A stretch of 64,000 bases of DNA from Ulota crispa (GCA_963920765.1 OY987251.1:6388501-6452500), one strand, 5' to 3'; positions 1-13,132 are shown, numbered from the stretch's first letter. Program-made: numbers and translations. The notes: generated by a model not told the origin, from the letters alone.

Positions 1-53
1 GTGCCATCTCCAGCGTTGCGAGCTAAATGGAGGGTGCCAAATGGCTCTTACGC

Positions 54-2036
54 CTTAGAGTGTAGATTGGTGTCTAATATGTCACTCTAGATACACAGGA
101 TTCTTGAATGTGTATGTGCTAATAGGCATCGATAGTGTGTAGAAAATATATATGATAGTATTAATTGTAGCTTGCATGATTGTCAATCACTTTGAAGGAC
201 AGTAATCAGATTCAAATAATGATGTCCAATATCGTTGAATTTTGTTGTCCTGCTTGTGTTATTGAGACATAGCTGGAGCATAGTGTTTGCAGCTACTACT
301 GAACCGTTTTTTTTAAGGTCGGTTGACTGTGTACCGTGCTCACCGGTAGGTTGATTCAAATATCTGCCTGCTTTGCTCTATTCTCACTCTTGCATTCTTG
401 CACGCTAGCTCTTACACTAAGAGATTATGACTTACGGTGGCCTGAAAAAATGAAACTGAGCGGCCGCGAGCCTGACATCCAACCTTGCTCTCTAAACGAG
501 CACACGACGGATTGCTGGTGGGGTCGCAGCTTTGTACACGACAAAACGAGAAGAGAGAGATAACTTCAAAACCAAGTCGACACCCAGGGAGGTGCGAACA
601 GAATGTTTTCAAAAACAAATCGACACAGAGGGAGGTGCGAACAGAATGTTCTCTACCGGAGCTTTAGAGTAAACTTACAAAAAAAAGACGCTACAAGACG
701 CTAGATTCAAGCGCAGGAAAATTTAAGTACGTCACCGGAATTTGGCGTATCCGAGGCAGATCTTGGCGTGGCCTGCCAACTTTTTATGTTTGGCGGGTCC
801 ACGTTGGACCCCAGTCTGCAGCCAGGCCAAGCCAGGGCCCGGCACTTGCCTGTATGGCGTGTATGACAGGAGATGCTCTTAGAATGTTTTACGAAAAGAC
901 TCGAGTACAGCGACTTACTACAAGGACGATAGGAATAATGTAATAACGTATTCAACAAGGAAATTATGTCGAATTTCTGAGCCTACCTACAATCATTACA
1001 CTGCTTAGCAAGTTAGCTAGGGGCTAGAAACTTCTCACACTAGATCCAAACGGCAAAGTATTCTGTTGAATAATGAAAAATAATGGCAGGTGCTGAAAAA
1101 CGGGCTCAAAGGGAAGAAGAAACTACCTTTTGGACCATGCAGGGAACATAAAATGATCAGAGGAATCTTGTGTAATGTATAAACCAAGAAGAGTTATCTT
1201 ATTGTTATCTTTGGTTGGACTCAGATGACACTCCGGCTCGAATAATGTTACGGACTTTGCGAGTTTCAGTGACAATTTCATTCTCCATGCACTAATTCAT
1301 ATTCATCCTTGACCAGCCAGGCAGCCACTCTGCAATGATAAACGTCGATTCGAAGTTCGTCTGCATGCCATAGTTACTGAAACGTGCATGCGCCTTTCCA
1401 TTTGTCCTGTTCTTCCTATAAAGGGCTGACTAAGCTTTGCACAGTTAGCAGGCCCCAGTCCAATGATCTAATTTGGAAGTCTACCACGTTCAATGGACAT
1501 TCTGGACGCCCTGTCTTACTCGAGCTTAAACGAGACTGTACTAGTACAGTATATGTATGCAGCAAGCAAAACACCGTAATATACATAACGCCAGGAAGTA
1601 ACGTTTCGGGAAAGCTCAGTCACCTGTCGCTCAAAAATTTGCAGACTATAATTACTTAGTGTAAGAACTCAAATGCAAGCATACATGAGTGAGAACAGAG
1701 CAAGGCAGGCAGATATTTGAACCAACCTACTGGTGAGCACGATACACACTCAACCCGACCTTAAAAAAACGGTTCAGTGGTAGCTGTAAATACTATGCTC
1801 CAGCTAAGTCTCAATAACACAAGCAGGACAACAAAATTCAACGATATTGGACTTCATTGCTCGAATCTGATTTTACTGTCCTTCAAAGTAATTGACAATC
1901 ATGCAAGCTACACTTAATACTAGACTACTAGTGTATATTTTCTACACAATATCGATGCCTATTATATTAGCACATACACATTCAAGAATCCTGTGTATCT
2001 AGAACGACATATTAGACACCAATCTACACTCTATGC
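54..2036. mobile_element. Inverted-repeat element with arms of about 380 bp
   Basis: The sequence from about 57 to 433 reappears as an imperfect reverse complement at about 1645-2036. Both arms carry, in mirrored order, AGAGTGTAGATTGG, a stretch with CCTGTGTATCTAGA or its relative, a T7-8AAGGTCGG tract and ATCTGCCTGC. The central 1.2 kb is not palindromic and holds no recognisable protein. The layout fits a non-autonomous DNA transposon or fold-back element with long terminal inverted repeats. I could not find a convincing target duplication, so the superfamily is open and the outer edges are approximate. Confidence 0.7.
575..655. repeat. Two tandem copies of a 43-bp unit
   Basis: A unit containing TCGACAC, AGGGAGGTGCGAACAG and AATGTT occurs at about 575 and again at about 618. 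It lies in the centre of the inverted-repeat element. Confidence 0.75.
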
Positions 2037-5000
2037 TCTAGCTTGTTTTTTTCAGGAAGAAAAGGAGTAAATCGAGATTTCTTACAGTGATGTATGCAGA
2101 AGCTCGATTCGTATACCCCCACAGAATTTCGCCTCCTCGGGCTTCAGAACGACCCACGAGCACATAACTTAACCATGGACGCTACATCAGCAAAAAAACT
2201 CACAGTCAAAACGTACACTTCCAACAACCGTTTCTTAGTTCATTTAGCAACATTTTCTACAAGAGATCAAGTTCAACTAGTTCGGGGTAAACTTCCTCTT
2301 TACTATCCAAACTCTAGTTTGCCAACACTAGCAAGAAAGCACGCACCAAATAGTAACACCGAAGTCAACTGTGAAAGTATCAGTAGAACTCTACAACGTC
2401 AGTCTAATGAACTCAACCTAGCTAATTCTGCAGTCATGATTAAGCAGTACCGACCAGCATGGTGACCTCACCGAAACCTAATCTCATGGCTCCTTTACGA
2501 TTCCAAGGTGGCAGTCTAGTTTCTCACATTCCGTATTGAATGGAAGAGTAAGTCACTAGTTTCAGCAACAGACAAAATCAGAAACATCTTCGGAAACTAG
2601 GCCAAGATTTACCGAAACTGAAGACAGTCCTACCGGCCTTCAAGGAACTGAATAATCCGAAGGCACGGAGCCATACATTCTCAGCTACGTGAACCAGGAC
2701 AACTATGCATGTCACTATTCACACCGTGCTAAATAGTGGCCAGGTGTTCCAATCTGGTGCAGAAGCAATCTTCGTATTACTATTCAGAGCACATAAGATT
2801 ATCCTCAAAAAGTTAGTTAATAGTAACTTGTGAGAAGTCCAAGATCGTTAGTAGCATCAATGAATGCAGAATAATCAAGGAAAACCACAAAAAGGATCCA
2901 CTCTTTCCGGGTCCAATAATCCTCTCGTCTAGAGAGAACTAACGACGATGATTCAAACTTGAGGTTGCATGTTAACTCCAACAATATCAGTTGCAGCTGA
3001 ACTGTAAAACTAGCAACTCTAGTTTCAAGATTGCGAGTATGACGCTTGTGCTACTGACAGGACTTCTAGCTTATCGTAGCAAGTTAGGATTCAGTCTCTG
3101 TTCCAGTGCGAACACCAAGCATTCAATCAGGGTTCGTACGAAATGTTAACACTTGCATTAAGAATAGTTACAGTTAGGGTCTTCAGCTCCGGAAGGAGCT
3201 TGGGTGCAGATAACAGAAACATATTCGTGTCTCCAAACATTCAGATGCCTAACTGGAAGTCAGAGTACTGGGCAAGCTAATGTCTCACCTCTGGAACTTC
3301 CTTTGCAACTGGTCACAATTGAATTTGAAAAGCATTAGTTGTTCCTTGCAAGCGTGCCTGAGTGCTTGAGTATGTTGCAATTGGACCTTGGTTGATAAAG
3401 CGGTGGTACTCTAGGTCCTGCAAACGCCAAGTTATAAATATAAGTTCAAAGAGTGTTACTTGACGAGGCTGCTAAATCTTATCAGTCCTATAAGGAATTA
3501 GTTCAGAAGAATATTACTACAATGACGAAGCAAATGACAAAGCAGCTTAACTAAAATCTAGTTCAACTGAGCACAAGACTGAGATAATTGGACGACAGAG
3601 AATTACCAAGAGATACAAGTGCAAAAATAGTACTATGAAACTGTTGGTCAATCGAGATAACAAAACCGAAATCAGATACGGGTGATTTGAGTATCACAGT
3701 GGCGATAAATTCGTTACATTGGCGCAGTTTCAATTGCCTGCTGAAATCCCGGGCCTATAGTCCTCCTTTTTGGAGCTATGGGCACTTGGAAGTCAAGATT
3801 TTGGCGCTTTGAAAGGCGCCAGTGTAACGAATACGACAATACTTACACTTACCAGTAAAGTTACACCAAAATATATCACCGCTTAAGTAAATCTGCACGG
3901 TGACACTAGCGAGACAATCCTGATGCATGCACTGCAGGCAATATGCTCATACTGCATGAAATACGCAGTAAAAACATATCAGCAAGTAATATGTTCTCTC
4001 ACAAATTCTGCTGTGAACGTAAACGAAGCAAAGAATTAAAACTGCTTAAGGCTTCGAGTCCAGAAGTGCACCAACTGAAATCACAGAATAACCAGCACGG
4101 AAAGTCCGGAGTTAAAAAGTCGGGCCACTCATTTTAATCTTTTGGCAGTGCAATCACCAGAGTATCCACATTCTAGAAAAAATAAAAATGTGAGCACTTT
4201 CTGTGTACGGTGTTAAGCTAGTTGCAGATAATCCTTTTGACATCAAACATGGTCAGATAAACCAGACAAGCAGCCTGGACCTACTACCCAAGTTGATCAT
4301 AAGCATCTGAAGGCTGAAGCTGCAATAGATGCAACAGGACCATCGGGGTTCGTGGCCTCAGGCACCCTCTTCATCAGAGTTTGAGTTAAATCAAAATTTT
4401 AAAATTAAAACTCATGATTATCTCTCAATCCCTTACCGATGCAGTTTTAACACTTTCGTATACCCCAGAAAGCAATATATCAGATAAAGAAAAAGAGATC
4501 TTGCAAAATCTACCTGCTTCCACATTTTTTGCTAAATTTTAATGCCTTTTATATTTTTTCTTTCTTTCTCGTATTTGGTACCATAATTCTCCTACAAAAC
4601 CACAGGGCTGGACATATATATTATCATATAAATGAGCCTTTCAACTCATGTGTACATCCTGGCAAAATCAGACGCAGCCTGGCCACACAACACCTCAGCC
4701 TAATTATGGGTTCCAGATACAGATAATCACCTAAAGCAGTGGGGCCTCCGGAATTATGGGAAAGGATCATGGCAATAAAACAATTTTTACTGAGTTGCTT
4801 TTCGTAAAGAGTTCCATGCAGACTCTGTACATGCTCACCAAACACAAAGACTGCTAACTAAGATAGAAAAGTGCTAGGAACTGTTGAACTTACAAGATGA
4901 TATTTGGCTCTCTGCTCGAAGTCGACGGTAATTATGCTCTCACTTGGACTTTCATGCGTGTATGCCTGTCTCCGAGTCTTTATGCTTTTCCAGTGAACTT

Positions 5001-5790
5001 GCTGCAATGGAGACATAGAAAGCCATCCTAAGTTAGACTCTAACTTTTATTAAAAGATTCATGCACATGACCTCAGAACTGTACTGATGCGTTCGAACTT
5101 CAATGAAGGTAACTGGAGTGCTCCGTTCAAAGGCAACCCTTGGAATTTGAAGTCTCACTCAGGTGTCACTTTTTCTTGCTTGAGATAGAGTCTGATAAAA
5201 GAACTCACTTGAGACTGACGTGGAAAATGCACGGACCATGCGGTAAATCATTAAGTTGTGAAAACGCTTAGGCTTCAGTTTCAGCAAGGAAACCGCATTC
5301 AAGTTGTACATAGATCTTGGTCAATTGCAAGTATCTGTTACCCTAAAAAAAAACCGGTTCCTCTTTAGATGCAATCCGTAGGTATTCAAACCCTCGCTAT
5401 CGACGTCAGGGCACGTCACGTCTATAGCAAGGATTGGAAGCAGAATTTGAAGCTATCTCAGTAATATGAACCCTAAACCAACTTCTCAAGATCGACTGCA
5501 GTGGTCGAATGGAAACAACTCAAACAAGTGAATGTGTTAGAAGCATACATAGGCTAAAAATACTTGAACTCTGACCGACTAATTACAAGTTCACAGTTTG
5601 AAAAATACCAAAAACATGTTAATATTCTCAGATGATTACCCAAGGTCTGATTTCCTGTACACGACCGACTCCATTAGTCCACTAGGCCTATCTGATTACT
5701 TTGTCTAGAAGAACTTAAATGACTTGGCTGTAAACCTTTATTTTATTTGTGAATTCGTGTCAAATCCACCATGGGTCCCCTAGATTCCCT

Positions 5791-5805
5791 GGGGGGGGGG
5801 GGGGG
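5791..5805. repeat. G15 homopolymer
   Basis: Fifteen consecutive G follow CCCT. The length is prone to sequencing error. Confidence 0.9.
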
Positions 5806-6523
5806 AATCTGAATGCATTTTTCTGGAAGTCTCACATTTCCCTACGAATCTCAACATTTGTCAGTTGTTAAACTCGTTCATACTGAGCTGGTGACTTCCG
5901 GATAAATATCTTCCTTTTGAGACTAATCGGTGGGAAAACTGAGAGTCACATACTTAGAGAAATGTATATGAAATCACGGGTATTTATATTCACGCTCTCC
6001 GCATTATATACTCTCCACTGCAACCACACTGATAGTGAAGAGCACACAACAACGAAACGTCGTGACAGGGTAGTAAAGAAATACATGAAGGGTCGAGATC
6101 CAAGGCATGCATACACGAGTCATACCCTTCAGTCTTGATCTGGCTAGAGATTCCAGAGATTGATCTCTGAGATGCTAGTAATCGTGGAGTACCAAACCCC
6201 AGCCAAAATCGAGACTGCTGCATTTCCTTCCTAACCGACAAAGGTGCTACAACTTAAGAGATCAAAAGGTTTAGCAAGAGGGTTCAATGCGCACCACTAC
6301 CGATATATATTCCACGTTGAGCTCTCCGAGTCTATCTTTCGGGTACTTTTCTAATGAGTAATATTACTACATTGCTTATCGATGTCTTGGTATGTATGAG
6401 TGCAGAAAGGTAACTTTTCCGTCTCAAGAGAAGAGGCAATCGTTTGAGTTTTAAGCAACCAGTTTAACACTCTTTTGTTTCGAGCAACGCAGTCGTGAAT
6501 GCTCACAAAAGTACTGTAGCTGG

Positions 6524-6604
6524 AGATAGCTAACCTTGTAATGTGTCTGAAGATAGCTTACCTTGTAATGTGTCTGAAGATAGCTTACCTTCTGATGTGT
6601 CTGG
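6524..6604. repeat. Three tandem copies of a 27-bp unit
   Basis: The unit AGATAGCTTACCTTGTAATG plus TGTCTGA is repeated three times with one or two substitutions per copy. It lies in non-coding DNA. Confidence 0.9.
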
Positions 6605-7307
6605 TTTACCCACTCGGGATGCTGGTTCGCTCGAGAGCATAAGTGTCCAGTTGGTCTAGTATGCGGATAACAATAATTCTGAAGCTTGTGTGGCGCTCGA
6701 ATACCGACCCTGCTTAGACATGCATTTGCTGTTGCCGTTGAGAGCCTACCCTAGCCATTTCTCCATAGCCGTCCACTGAGTCTTCTCGTCTCCCTCGACC
6801 TCAGATCAATCCAGTTCTGAGACTGCATCATCTGTGCACCGAAAAAAGGGCCTAGGGCACAAGAACCTGGGCATGAGACCTCCACCAAACTAGGCAAAAC
6901 CAACGCTAGTTTCTAACGGAATGCAGACTTGGCATCGAGCACTCCAATAATGACTACAGGTGCAGCGCCGGAAGATCTCACAGGATTTCCTGCATTAAAT
7001 AAAGGCAATTCTAATGCTCTGACATTCCCCTCGCTGACAGGGAGACCATCTAAATAAGGCAAGACTTCAAGCGTAAAGATAGGTCCTCGACTCCCGGGCA
7101 TCCTCGGCCAGTCATTCCTCGCCAGCCGTCTCAACGTGATAGCTTTAGGTTCAACACTTCTGCAACTGGCAACCAGCGAGCTCTTTTTAGTTCTTTACAT
7201 TCGAAACTCGAAACTTTCGGAAACCAAACAAAGGTCGGCATCGTCGATGCTTGTGAACTCGTCTCCGGCGTGTAGAGGCTATTGTATCAGCTATGGTATC
7301 AGTATCA

Positions 7308-7552
7308 AACATCATATTAGTTAAATTGGGAAAGAGGGTACATTTTGGGACTTTTGCATTTTGCATTTTTTTGAGTATATTTGGTGATTTAAAGTGAGTC
7401 TTATGATAATTTCTTCAAGATCCTACAGCATTGATGTAAGGTCTTGAAGAAATCATCATAAAACTCACTCTAAACCACCAAAATGCTCTCAAAATTGCAA
7501 TATGTAGAAGTCCCAAAATGTATGCTAATCCCAATTTAACGAATATGGTGTT
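7308..7552. mobile_element. Miniature fold-back element, 4-bp-TSD family, copy A
   Basis: The left end reads AACATCATATTAG and the right end is the inverse of AACACCATATTCG. The arms stay complementary almost to the centre (GTACATTTTGGGACTT; TGATNATTTCTTCAAGA). The element is flanked on both sides by ATCA (7304-7307 and 7553-7556). It is non-coding, and two relatives follow within 4.4 kb. Confidence 0.85.
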
Positions 7553-8372
7553 ATCAGCAAACGAGCGGCAAGGGTGTTCTCTTCACTGCTTCCTTTACAA
7601 TCCTCACAAAGATACCTGGTGCCATGCCTGCAGTATATTTTTATATCTCGGATGGCGTCCGAAGCGTGTCTCTCTGAAAATTTCTAGGAGAGTTTCACTG
7701 AAACTCTAGTATAGTAGTTCTTATCAGTGCTTGTTCTTCTCTCACTTTTTTTCTAATTTTTTGTCCCTAAAACGACGGACATCTTGCATGAATGGTACCC
7801 GAACAACAGGGCGAGTAGGTGGGATCCTTGCAGCATAAGAAGAGGCCGTTTCAGAGCCACCATATTAGTAGTTTTCCATATTTTGGCGTTCGACTTTCGA
7901 TCGAGTGAGTGACGCACCATTGCCGTCCTCTTCTCTTCTGCAAGAGCAAAATGACAAACGCCACAAAGCCACCAAAGCTGCTGCAACACAATCTCACAGA
8001 GTAATCATGAAATTCGTCCACTAGGTAGTGGGGTGACGGTGACGTCAGAGGGTGCAAGACTTGCCTTTTACAATAGGAGAAAACATTTAAATGAGAATGG
8101 GCAAATCAAGAGGTCCATGCACACTTACCGTTAGGAATAGAATTAGGAAGGGAGTTAGGGCGTCCTTCCATGTGAGCCCAGTGGTCGGTCAAAATAAACA
8201 TAATTGGTTGGATGGGGGTTCCAGTTCTTTTGGAATCCCATCTGACTGATTATGAGTGACATGTTTTTAACTTGACCAATCATCAGGCTCACATGAAAGG
8301 ACACCCTTAGAGCAGCAGAATTTCCATTTGTCATAAATGAAGGTAAAGTTTCAAGTCGGTTAACAGAGTTGG
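7553..8372. other. No gene seen
   Basis: Two overlapping minus-strand open frames (7753-8057) show no recognisable motif. Imperfect inverted segments near 8150-8310 (GTCCTTCCATGTGAG, and its inverse with one mismatch) suggest another old miniature element. Confidence 0.4.
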
Positions 8373-8376
8373 TTAA

Positions 8377-9285
8377 GCTCTAAAGGACCAAGCCAAGTTT
8401 TCACCAAAAACTCTTCAAAATTGCCATTTTTAGAGCATCAACCAAATTTGAAAACAATTTTTTTTATGCATATGTGATCGTAGGATCTTGTAGAAGAATA
8501 GTTTTAGAAGATGTGGAAAAAAATTTAGAGTTTTCCACCTCATGGATTGGAAGTTAGAATGGTTTGAATATTCAAAAATGTTTTGAGAAAAATTGGGCAG
8601 CTACCTTTTAGAAGGTGAAATTCCTAATGAAAAAAGGCCATGTGGGTGGTGCTTCTCTAAATTCCTTATTCCACCTAAGTAAAGTACATGTCAAAAAAGT
8701 TTCAAATCATTTGGAGTTGTATAACATATGGAAAAAAATTAGTAAGTTAAAAGAAGTAAAGAATGATTCAAAACATGAAATTGTTAAGAATTTAATTATG
8801 GAAATGAAAAATGCCAATCCCAATGGTCATAATGTTTTCATAAACAATCTTCATCCTTTGGTTTTGTTCTTTTTCCAAAATGTTGAAAATTGAGTAAAAT
8901 AAAGGACTTCAAAGTTTATTTTGGAGTAGAGAATCCAGAACTGCCCACAAACAAAAAATCCTCATAACTTTCATCTTGTTGATCCAAATGGAATGGTTCA
9001 AAGCTTCCTACATTCACATAAATCTCCTAAACCCATTTAAAAATTTTGTTTTTGAATAAAGTGATCTTAAAAAATCTGCTCAAGCCTGACAAATGTAAAA
9101 AGCAACATATTAGGCCATAACTTTTTACTCATAATTCCAAATGTCATGAAATTTAGTGCATATGAAAAATAAACCTTGTCCCCACATTCTATTAAAATTT
9201 CAGCTTAAAACATGAAAAGCTCCAATCATAGGTACTTGCCCAAAATTGCTATGTTTCTAAAAAAGGGGGTCTAGTCCTTTAGGGG
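8377..9285. mobile_element. TTAA-flanked non-autonomous element, 909 bp
   Basis: The left end is TTAA followed by GCTCTAAAGGACC. The right end is the inverse of CCCCTAAAGGACTAG followed by TTAA (8373-8376 and 9286-9289). The ends match the family listed at 26392, 34930 and 62253. Terminal similarity fades after about 14 bp and the middle is unrelated to the other members. A 92-codon open frame inside (8615-8893, plus, lysine- and asparagine-rich) resembles no transposase I know. Confidence 0.7.
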
Positions 9286-9289
9286 TTAA

Positions 9290-9929
9290 GAATGTTTCCC
9301 ATATTGGCAAACAATAGGGGTAGTCATACCTTCTCCAAGACGGAAACTTTTGTGAAAAATGAAAAGTTGTGAAGTGGAAATAGGAGCCAAAGGGAGTACT
9401 TCTCCATGAAGAAGGTGCTAACTCCTCTTTTGTGGACACTGGAGAATGGAGAACAAATTTACCTCAAAAATACTGATGCATCACACACTCAATCAGTCAA
9501 TTGAGGTCTCCACTCTCCACCTACAAGGAGGGTGAAAGCAACTAGTGTGAGATGAAAATATGACATCCATTGGTAAAAACTTCACATGCTAAAACTTCTT
9601 CATGCCCATCCTTTTGACAAGAGGTGAAGAAATAAATTTCCTAAGCAATCTTTAAAGAATGGGGTCTCCGTACATCAAGTAGAGGGTGCCACATCCGCAT
9701 CCTTTGAAGATTGAGAATGGGATTAAGATGGTGCGACTACCCTTAAATGGTTTTGTCAATCATTTTCATGTGAGTATAGACAAAATAGATGAATAGGTTT
9801 GCCACATTGTTAAAGTATCCGCTAAAATGTAGTGAAATCCATAATCTATTACTACCAATTCTTTTGGTGAGTTTTGTGAATGGATTTTGAATCCAAGTTA
9901 GATGCATGATACGACCTTGGAAAGCTCTT
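9290..9929. other. No gene seen
   Basis: AT-rich sequence with only short chance open frames. Confidence 0.4.
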
Positions 9930-10177
9930 AACATCATATTAGGTAAATTCGGAAAAATGAAGGGACCATTTTATACTACCCCTTAATCCCACATGCAATA
10001 AGTGTCTGGATAGCTTCAGCTCAAAATTGTAATTATTTGAAGATCTTGGACACAATTATTGATACCTCGAAAGTGCACGCTTTTTTTTTTTTTGTAATAT
10101 ACTGAAGTGTACATGATGACAAAAAAGTGAAAAGTTTCAAAATGTATTGTTTTTCCCAATTAACCTAATATGGTGTT
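9930..10177. mobile_element. Miniature fold-back element, 4-bp-TSD family, copy B
   Basis: The left end AACATCATATTAGG is mirrored on the right by the inverse of AACACCATATTAGG. TCTT flanks it on both sides (9926-9929 and 10178-10181). The inner parts have diverged from copies A and C, and an A or T run sits near 10080. Confidence 0.85.
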
Positions 10178-11388
10178 TCTTGGCAATGTTTTTTCAATGA
10201 TATATTATACACCCCATTTGGAGCAAAATTGTGTTTTTTAATACTTATTGTAGGCATGTCACAAAGCATTGGTGACCTTGCATTGGATGTCAAATTTGGT
10301 TACTAAATATTCTCAAGTTTTCAATTAAGATAAATTTCTTAAAACATGAGCCATTAGGAAAATTTTGAGTCCTCCAAGAGCCCCCTAAAAAGTTTCTAAA
10401 GGTTTCTTAAAACATGTACTTACTACAATAAACAAATCACTAATCCCCTATTTTTGCTCACCCTTTGGATTCAACGCAATCATGAAAATTATATTATTAT
10501 GTTATCCCAATTGGACAAAAACTATGGGTACAAATGTACAATAGGAGTTCCAATGTGCGGGAAAAACCGACTGCTACTTTGCTAATTCATTGTTAGCTGG
10601 TGGAATTAGGAAAATAACTAGTTGGATTTTGAATTTAGAGGATGTAAAACCGGAAAGATGTTTAAAAGTTGGATTTCAACCAGTGCCTTCCAAAATTTGT
10701 AGGATTTTAAACCGATTTTCATTAAAATATGACAGATTTCAGCCGGTAGGTTAAAGTATTCACTGGCTGCTACCCGGGCAAGCTAAGGGTTATACCCAGG
10801 TATCAATCCCACAACCCTTTGGGTATAGTTCCTTGAAACCCTCTAGGTATTGTTTCTCACTCTAATATCCTGAACCCTATGCGGAGTGCACAATGGTGCA
10901 ACAATAAACCATTGCCAAACAAATGCCATTTCTGAAACCGTAAATAGTTGTTGGTTTGCCGCTCACAATCATCACATAAGTCTTCCTAGACTTGGGGCGT
11001 TGGTTGTGAATTTACAACATTCACTATCAACATCTTTGCCTTCTACCTTTGTTTGTGATTTTTTCAGTGGTTGTGTTTTGTGATCCCTTTGAAATTGTCT
11101 TTTCATTTATGCATTATGAGAATTTAATAAAATTACCAATACAAATTTCAATTTGGAGGAAATTAGCTGGTGAAAATTTGAAATTATAGGAAATCAATTG
11201 GACATCTTTTTAATTGAGAGGATGCAACTAGTGCCCATTGAAAAAAAACTAGTTCAATTTTGTAATAGAAGGAAATAAGCCGGAGGGGCTCTAAAAATTT
11301 CCCAAACACTAAATAGGACCATAAATTTTACTTTACTTTTTATGAATAGATGAAAGAAGTACTTAGATAATGACAAGTGAGTACATTT
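10178..11388. other. No gene seen
   Basis: AT-rich, with short open frames only. Around 10560-10760 and 11150-11300 there are repeated phrases such as AAACCGG and TTAGCTGGTG, which look like old repeat material rather than coding sequence. Confidence 0.4.
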
Positions 11389-11642
11389 AATACCATATTC
11401 ATTAAATTGGGAATTTGCGATTCCCAAACTAAACTTCACCTTAAACCCAAAAGGTTAACTTAAACCAAATTCAAAGCTTTCAGATTTGGTTTGACTTACT
11501 AAGATTTTTTCCCTCGCAAACTCCTCTCAGGTGAGGGCACATATACCCAAAAAAATGTTGCAAACACGGTTTTAGGGGATCAACTAAAACCTTCAGAAGT
11601 CCCAAATTGTCCAAAAATTCCCAATTTAATGAATATGGTGTT
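11389..11642. mobile_element. Miniature fold-back element, 4-bp-TSD family, copy C
   Basis: The left end AATACCATATTCATTAAATT is matched on the right by the inverse of AACACCATATTCATTAAATT, about 28 bp nearly perfect including GGG and neighbouring bases. ATTT flanks both sides (11385-11388 and 11643-11646). Confidence 0.88.
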
Positions 11643-12088
11643 ATTTATAGATTTTATGAGTGCACTGCTTTTTTATTGTTTGGATTGTGCATGTGGTTTT
11701 CCTTCATACAAGGTAGGAATGAGTATGAGTGCCCTTTTCTAGTACTCATGCTAGCAATTTAATAGCTTGGTTTGTTAAACCTTAAGGGGCTCTTGGAGGG
11801 CTTGAATTTTTCCTAAAGTTTGCCCTTGAATCCCCGCTTGTATCATGCTGGCCAAATTTGTCAAATTTTTTTTTTTTTTCAATGAATCACAATTTCATGC
11901 ATTGGTATAAACCCCCTCATTGTTGCTGGTAAACATTACCAATGTTTGGTTCATGTGAAAGTCCACCCTTTATGTATTTAGAAAACTTTGGTAATTTGTA
12001 ATGATAAATAGGAATGGACCTTAACCCTTAAGCGCTAGGGCCTATCACCGCAAAAGGCTTAGTGTATTTGCTAGGGACAATTTTCATC
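11643..12088. other. No gene; possible broken TTAA-type element next to the gap
   Basis: TTAA followed by CCCTTAAGCGCTAGGGCC at about 12021 looks like a left end of the TTAA family. It runs into the assembly gap, so its other end cannot be seen. Confidence 0.35.
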
Positions 12089-12288
12089 NNNNNNNNNNNN
12101 NNNNNNNNNNNNNNNNNNNNNNNNNNNNNNNNNNNNNNNNNNNNNNNNNNNNNNNNNNNNNNNNNNNNNNNNNNNNNNNNNNNNNNNNNNNNNNNNNNNN
12201 NNNNNNNNNNNNNNNNNNNNNNNNNNNNNNNNNNNNNNNNNNNNNNNNNNNNNNNNNNNNNNNNNNNNNNNNNNNNNNNNNNNNNNNN
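12089..12288. other. Assembly gap, 200 N
   Basis: Exactly 200 unknown bases. The round number suggests a placeholder, so the real gap length is not known. Confidence 0.99.
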
Positions 12289-12634
12289 ACTTTCAATGAA
12301 AGAGCAACAAATGTTGATAGCTCCAAAATGCTAAAGAGCAAGTTCAAAGGTAAAACCACGCAAGTCCAAAATCTATAAGCATAAGTTTGCTAAAAATTGA
12401 AAAGTTAAGTGTTTTTGTGAATGATTGAAATTTTGAAGTGATTTTTTTGTTAGAAATACAACAATAGACCAACATTCTTTTTTGACAAAAACAAAACCCA
12501 TACAAGGATCACTCATATTCCTTTATACTAGAAAGAATATTACATAGTACTCCAATAGGTTGCATCTCATTGTGTCATCAACAAAAAATAAATGCTACCA
12601 AGGACCTAGGATGGTGGGTTTGCTATTTAATAAA

Positions 12635-13124
12635 GGGTCTTGATATTGCTACCCCCCTTTCTGATACTGCCACCCCCTTTCTAATACTGCCACCCCCCTT
12701 TTTGATACGGCCACCCTCCCTTTTTGATATTGCCACCCCCGCTTTTACATCATTGTTCAAATTTTAGTGGTTTTTGGGGACAAATGTTTTAAAAAAATTT
12801 AGAACTAAATGTGTATCATACCAAGTGATTTTTTGATGGTGTTTTTCAAATGATAAATTGCAATCAGAATATTTGATAAGAAAATATAGTAGAGTTTTGT
12901 CTTTTCTTATCAAAAAATTTGATTGCAGTTTATCATTTTGAAAAATACCAACAAAAAATGACTTGGTTTGTTACACATTTAATTCTAAAGTTAAAAAAAA
13001 TTGCCCCCAAAAACCACTAAAATTGAACAATGATGTAAAAATGGGGGATGGCAATATCAAAAAGAAGGTGACAATATCAAAAAACGGTGACAATATCAAA
13101 AAAGGGGTGACAGTATCAAGACCC
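12635..13124. mobile_element. Fold-back miniature element with 8-bp target duplication
   Basis: The left end is GGGTCTTGATATTGC and the right end is the inverse of GGGTCTTGATACTG. The whole 490 bp can fold: repeated GATACTGCCACCCC phrases on the left are mirrored by GGTGACAATATC phrases on the right, and the central GATTGCA and TCTTATCAAA segments also pair. TTAATAAA flanks both sides (12627-12634 and 13125-13132). An 8-bp duplication fits hAT-type or Mutator-like elements; I cannot choose between them. Confidence 0.85.
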
Positions 13125-13132
13125 TTAATAAA

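Larger units (their letters stand above)
2037..7300. other. Gene-free stretch, no recognisable coding region
   Basis: Base composition is more balanced here than in the rest of the window. Short open frames occur at 2094-2465 (plus, 123 codons) and 6913-7134 (minus, 73 codons). They have no motif I recognise and no convincing splice partners. I see no RNA gene. The stretch contains a G15 run and a short tandem repeat, listed separately. Confidence 0.5.
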
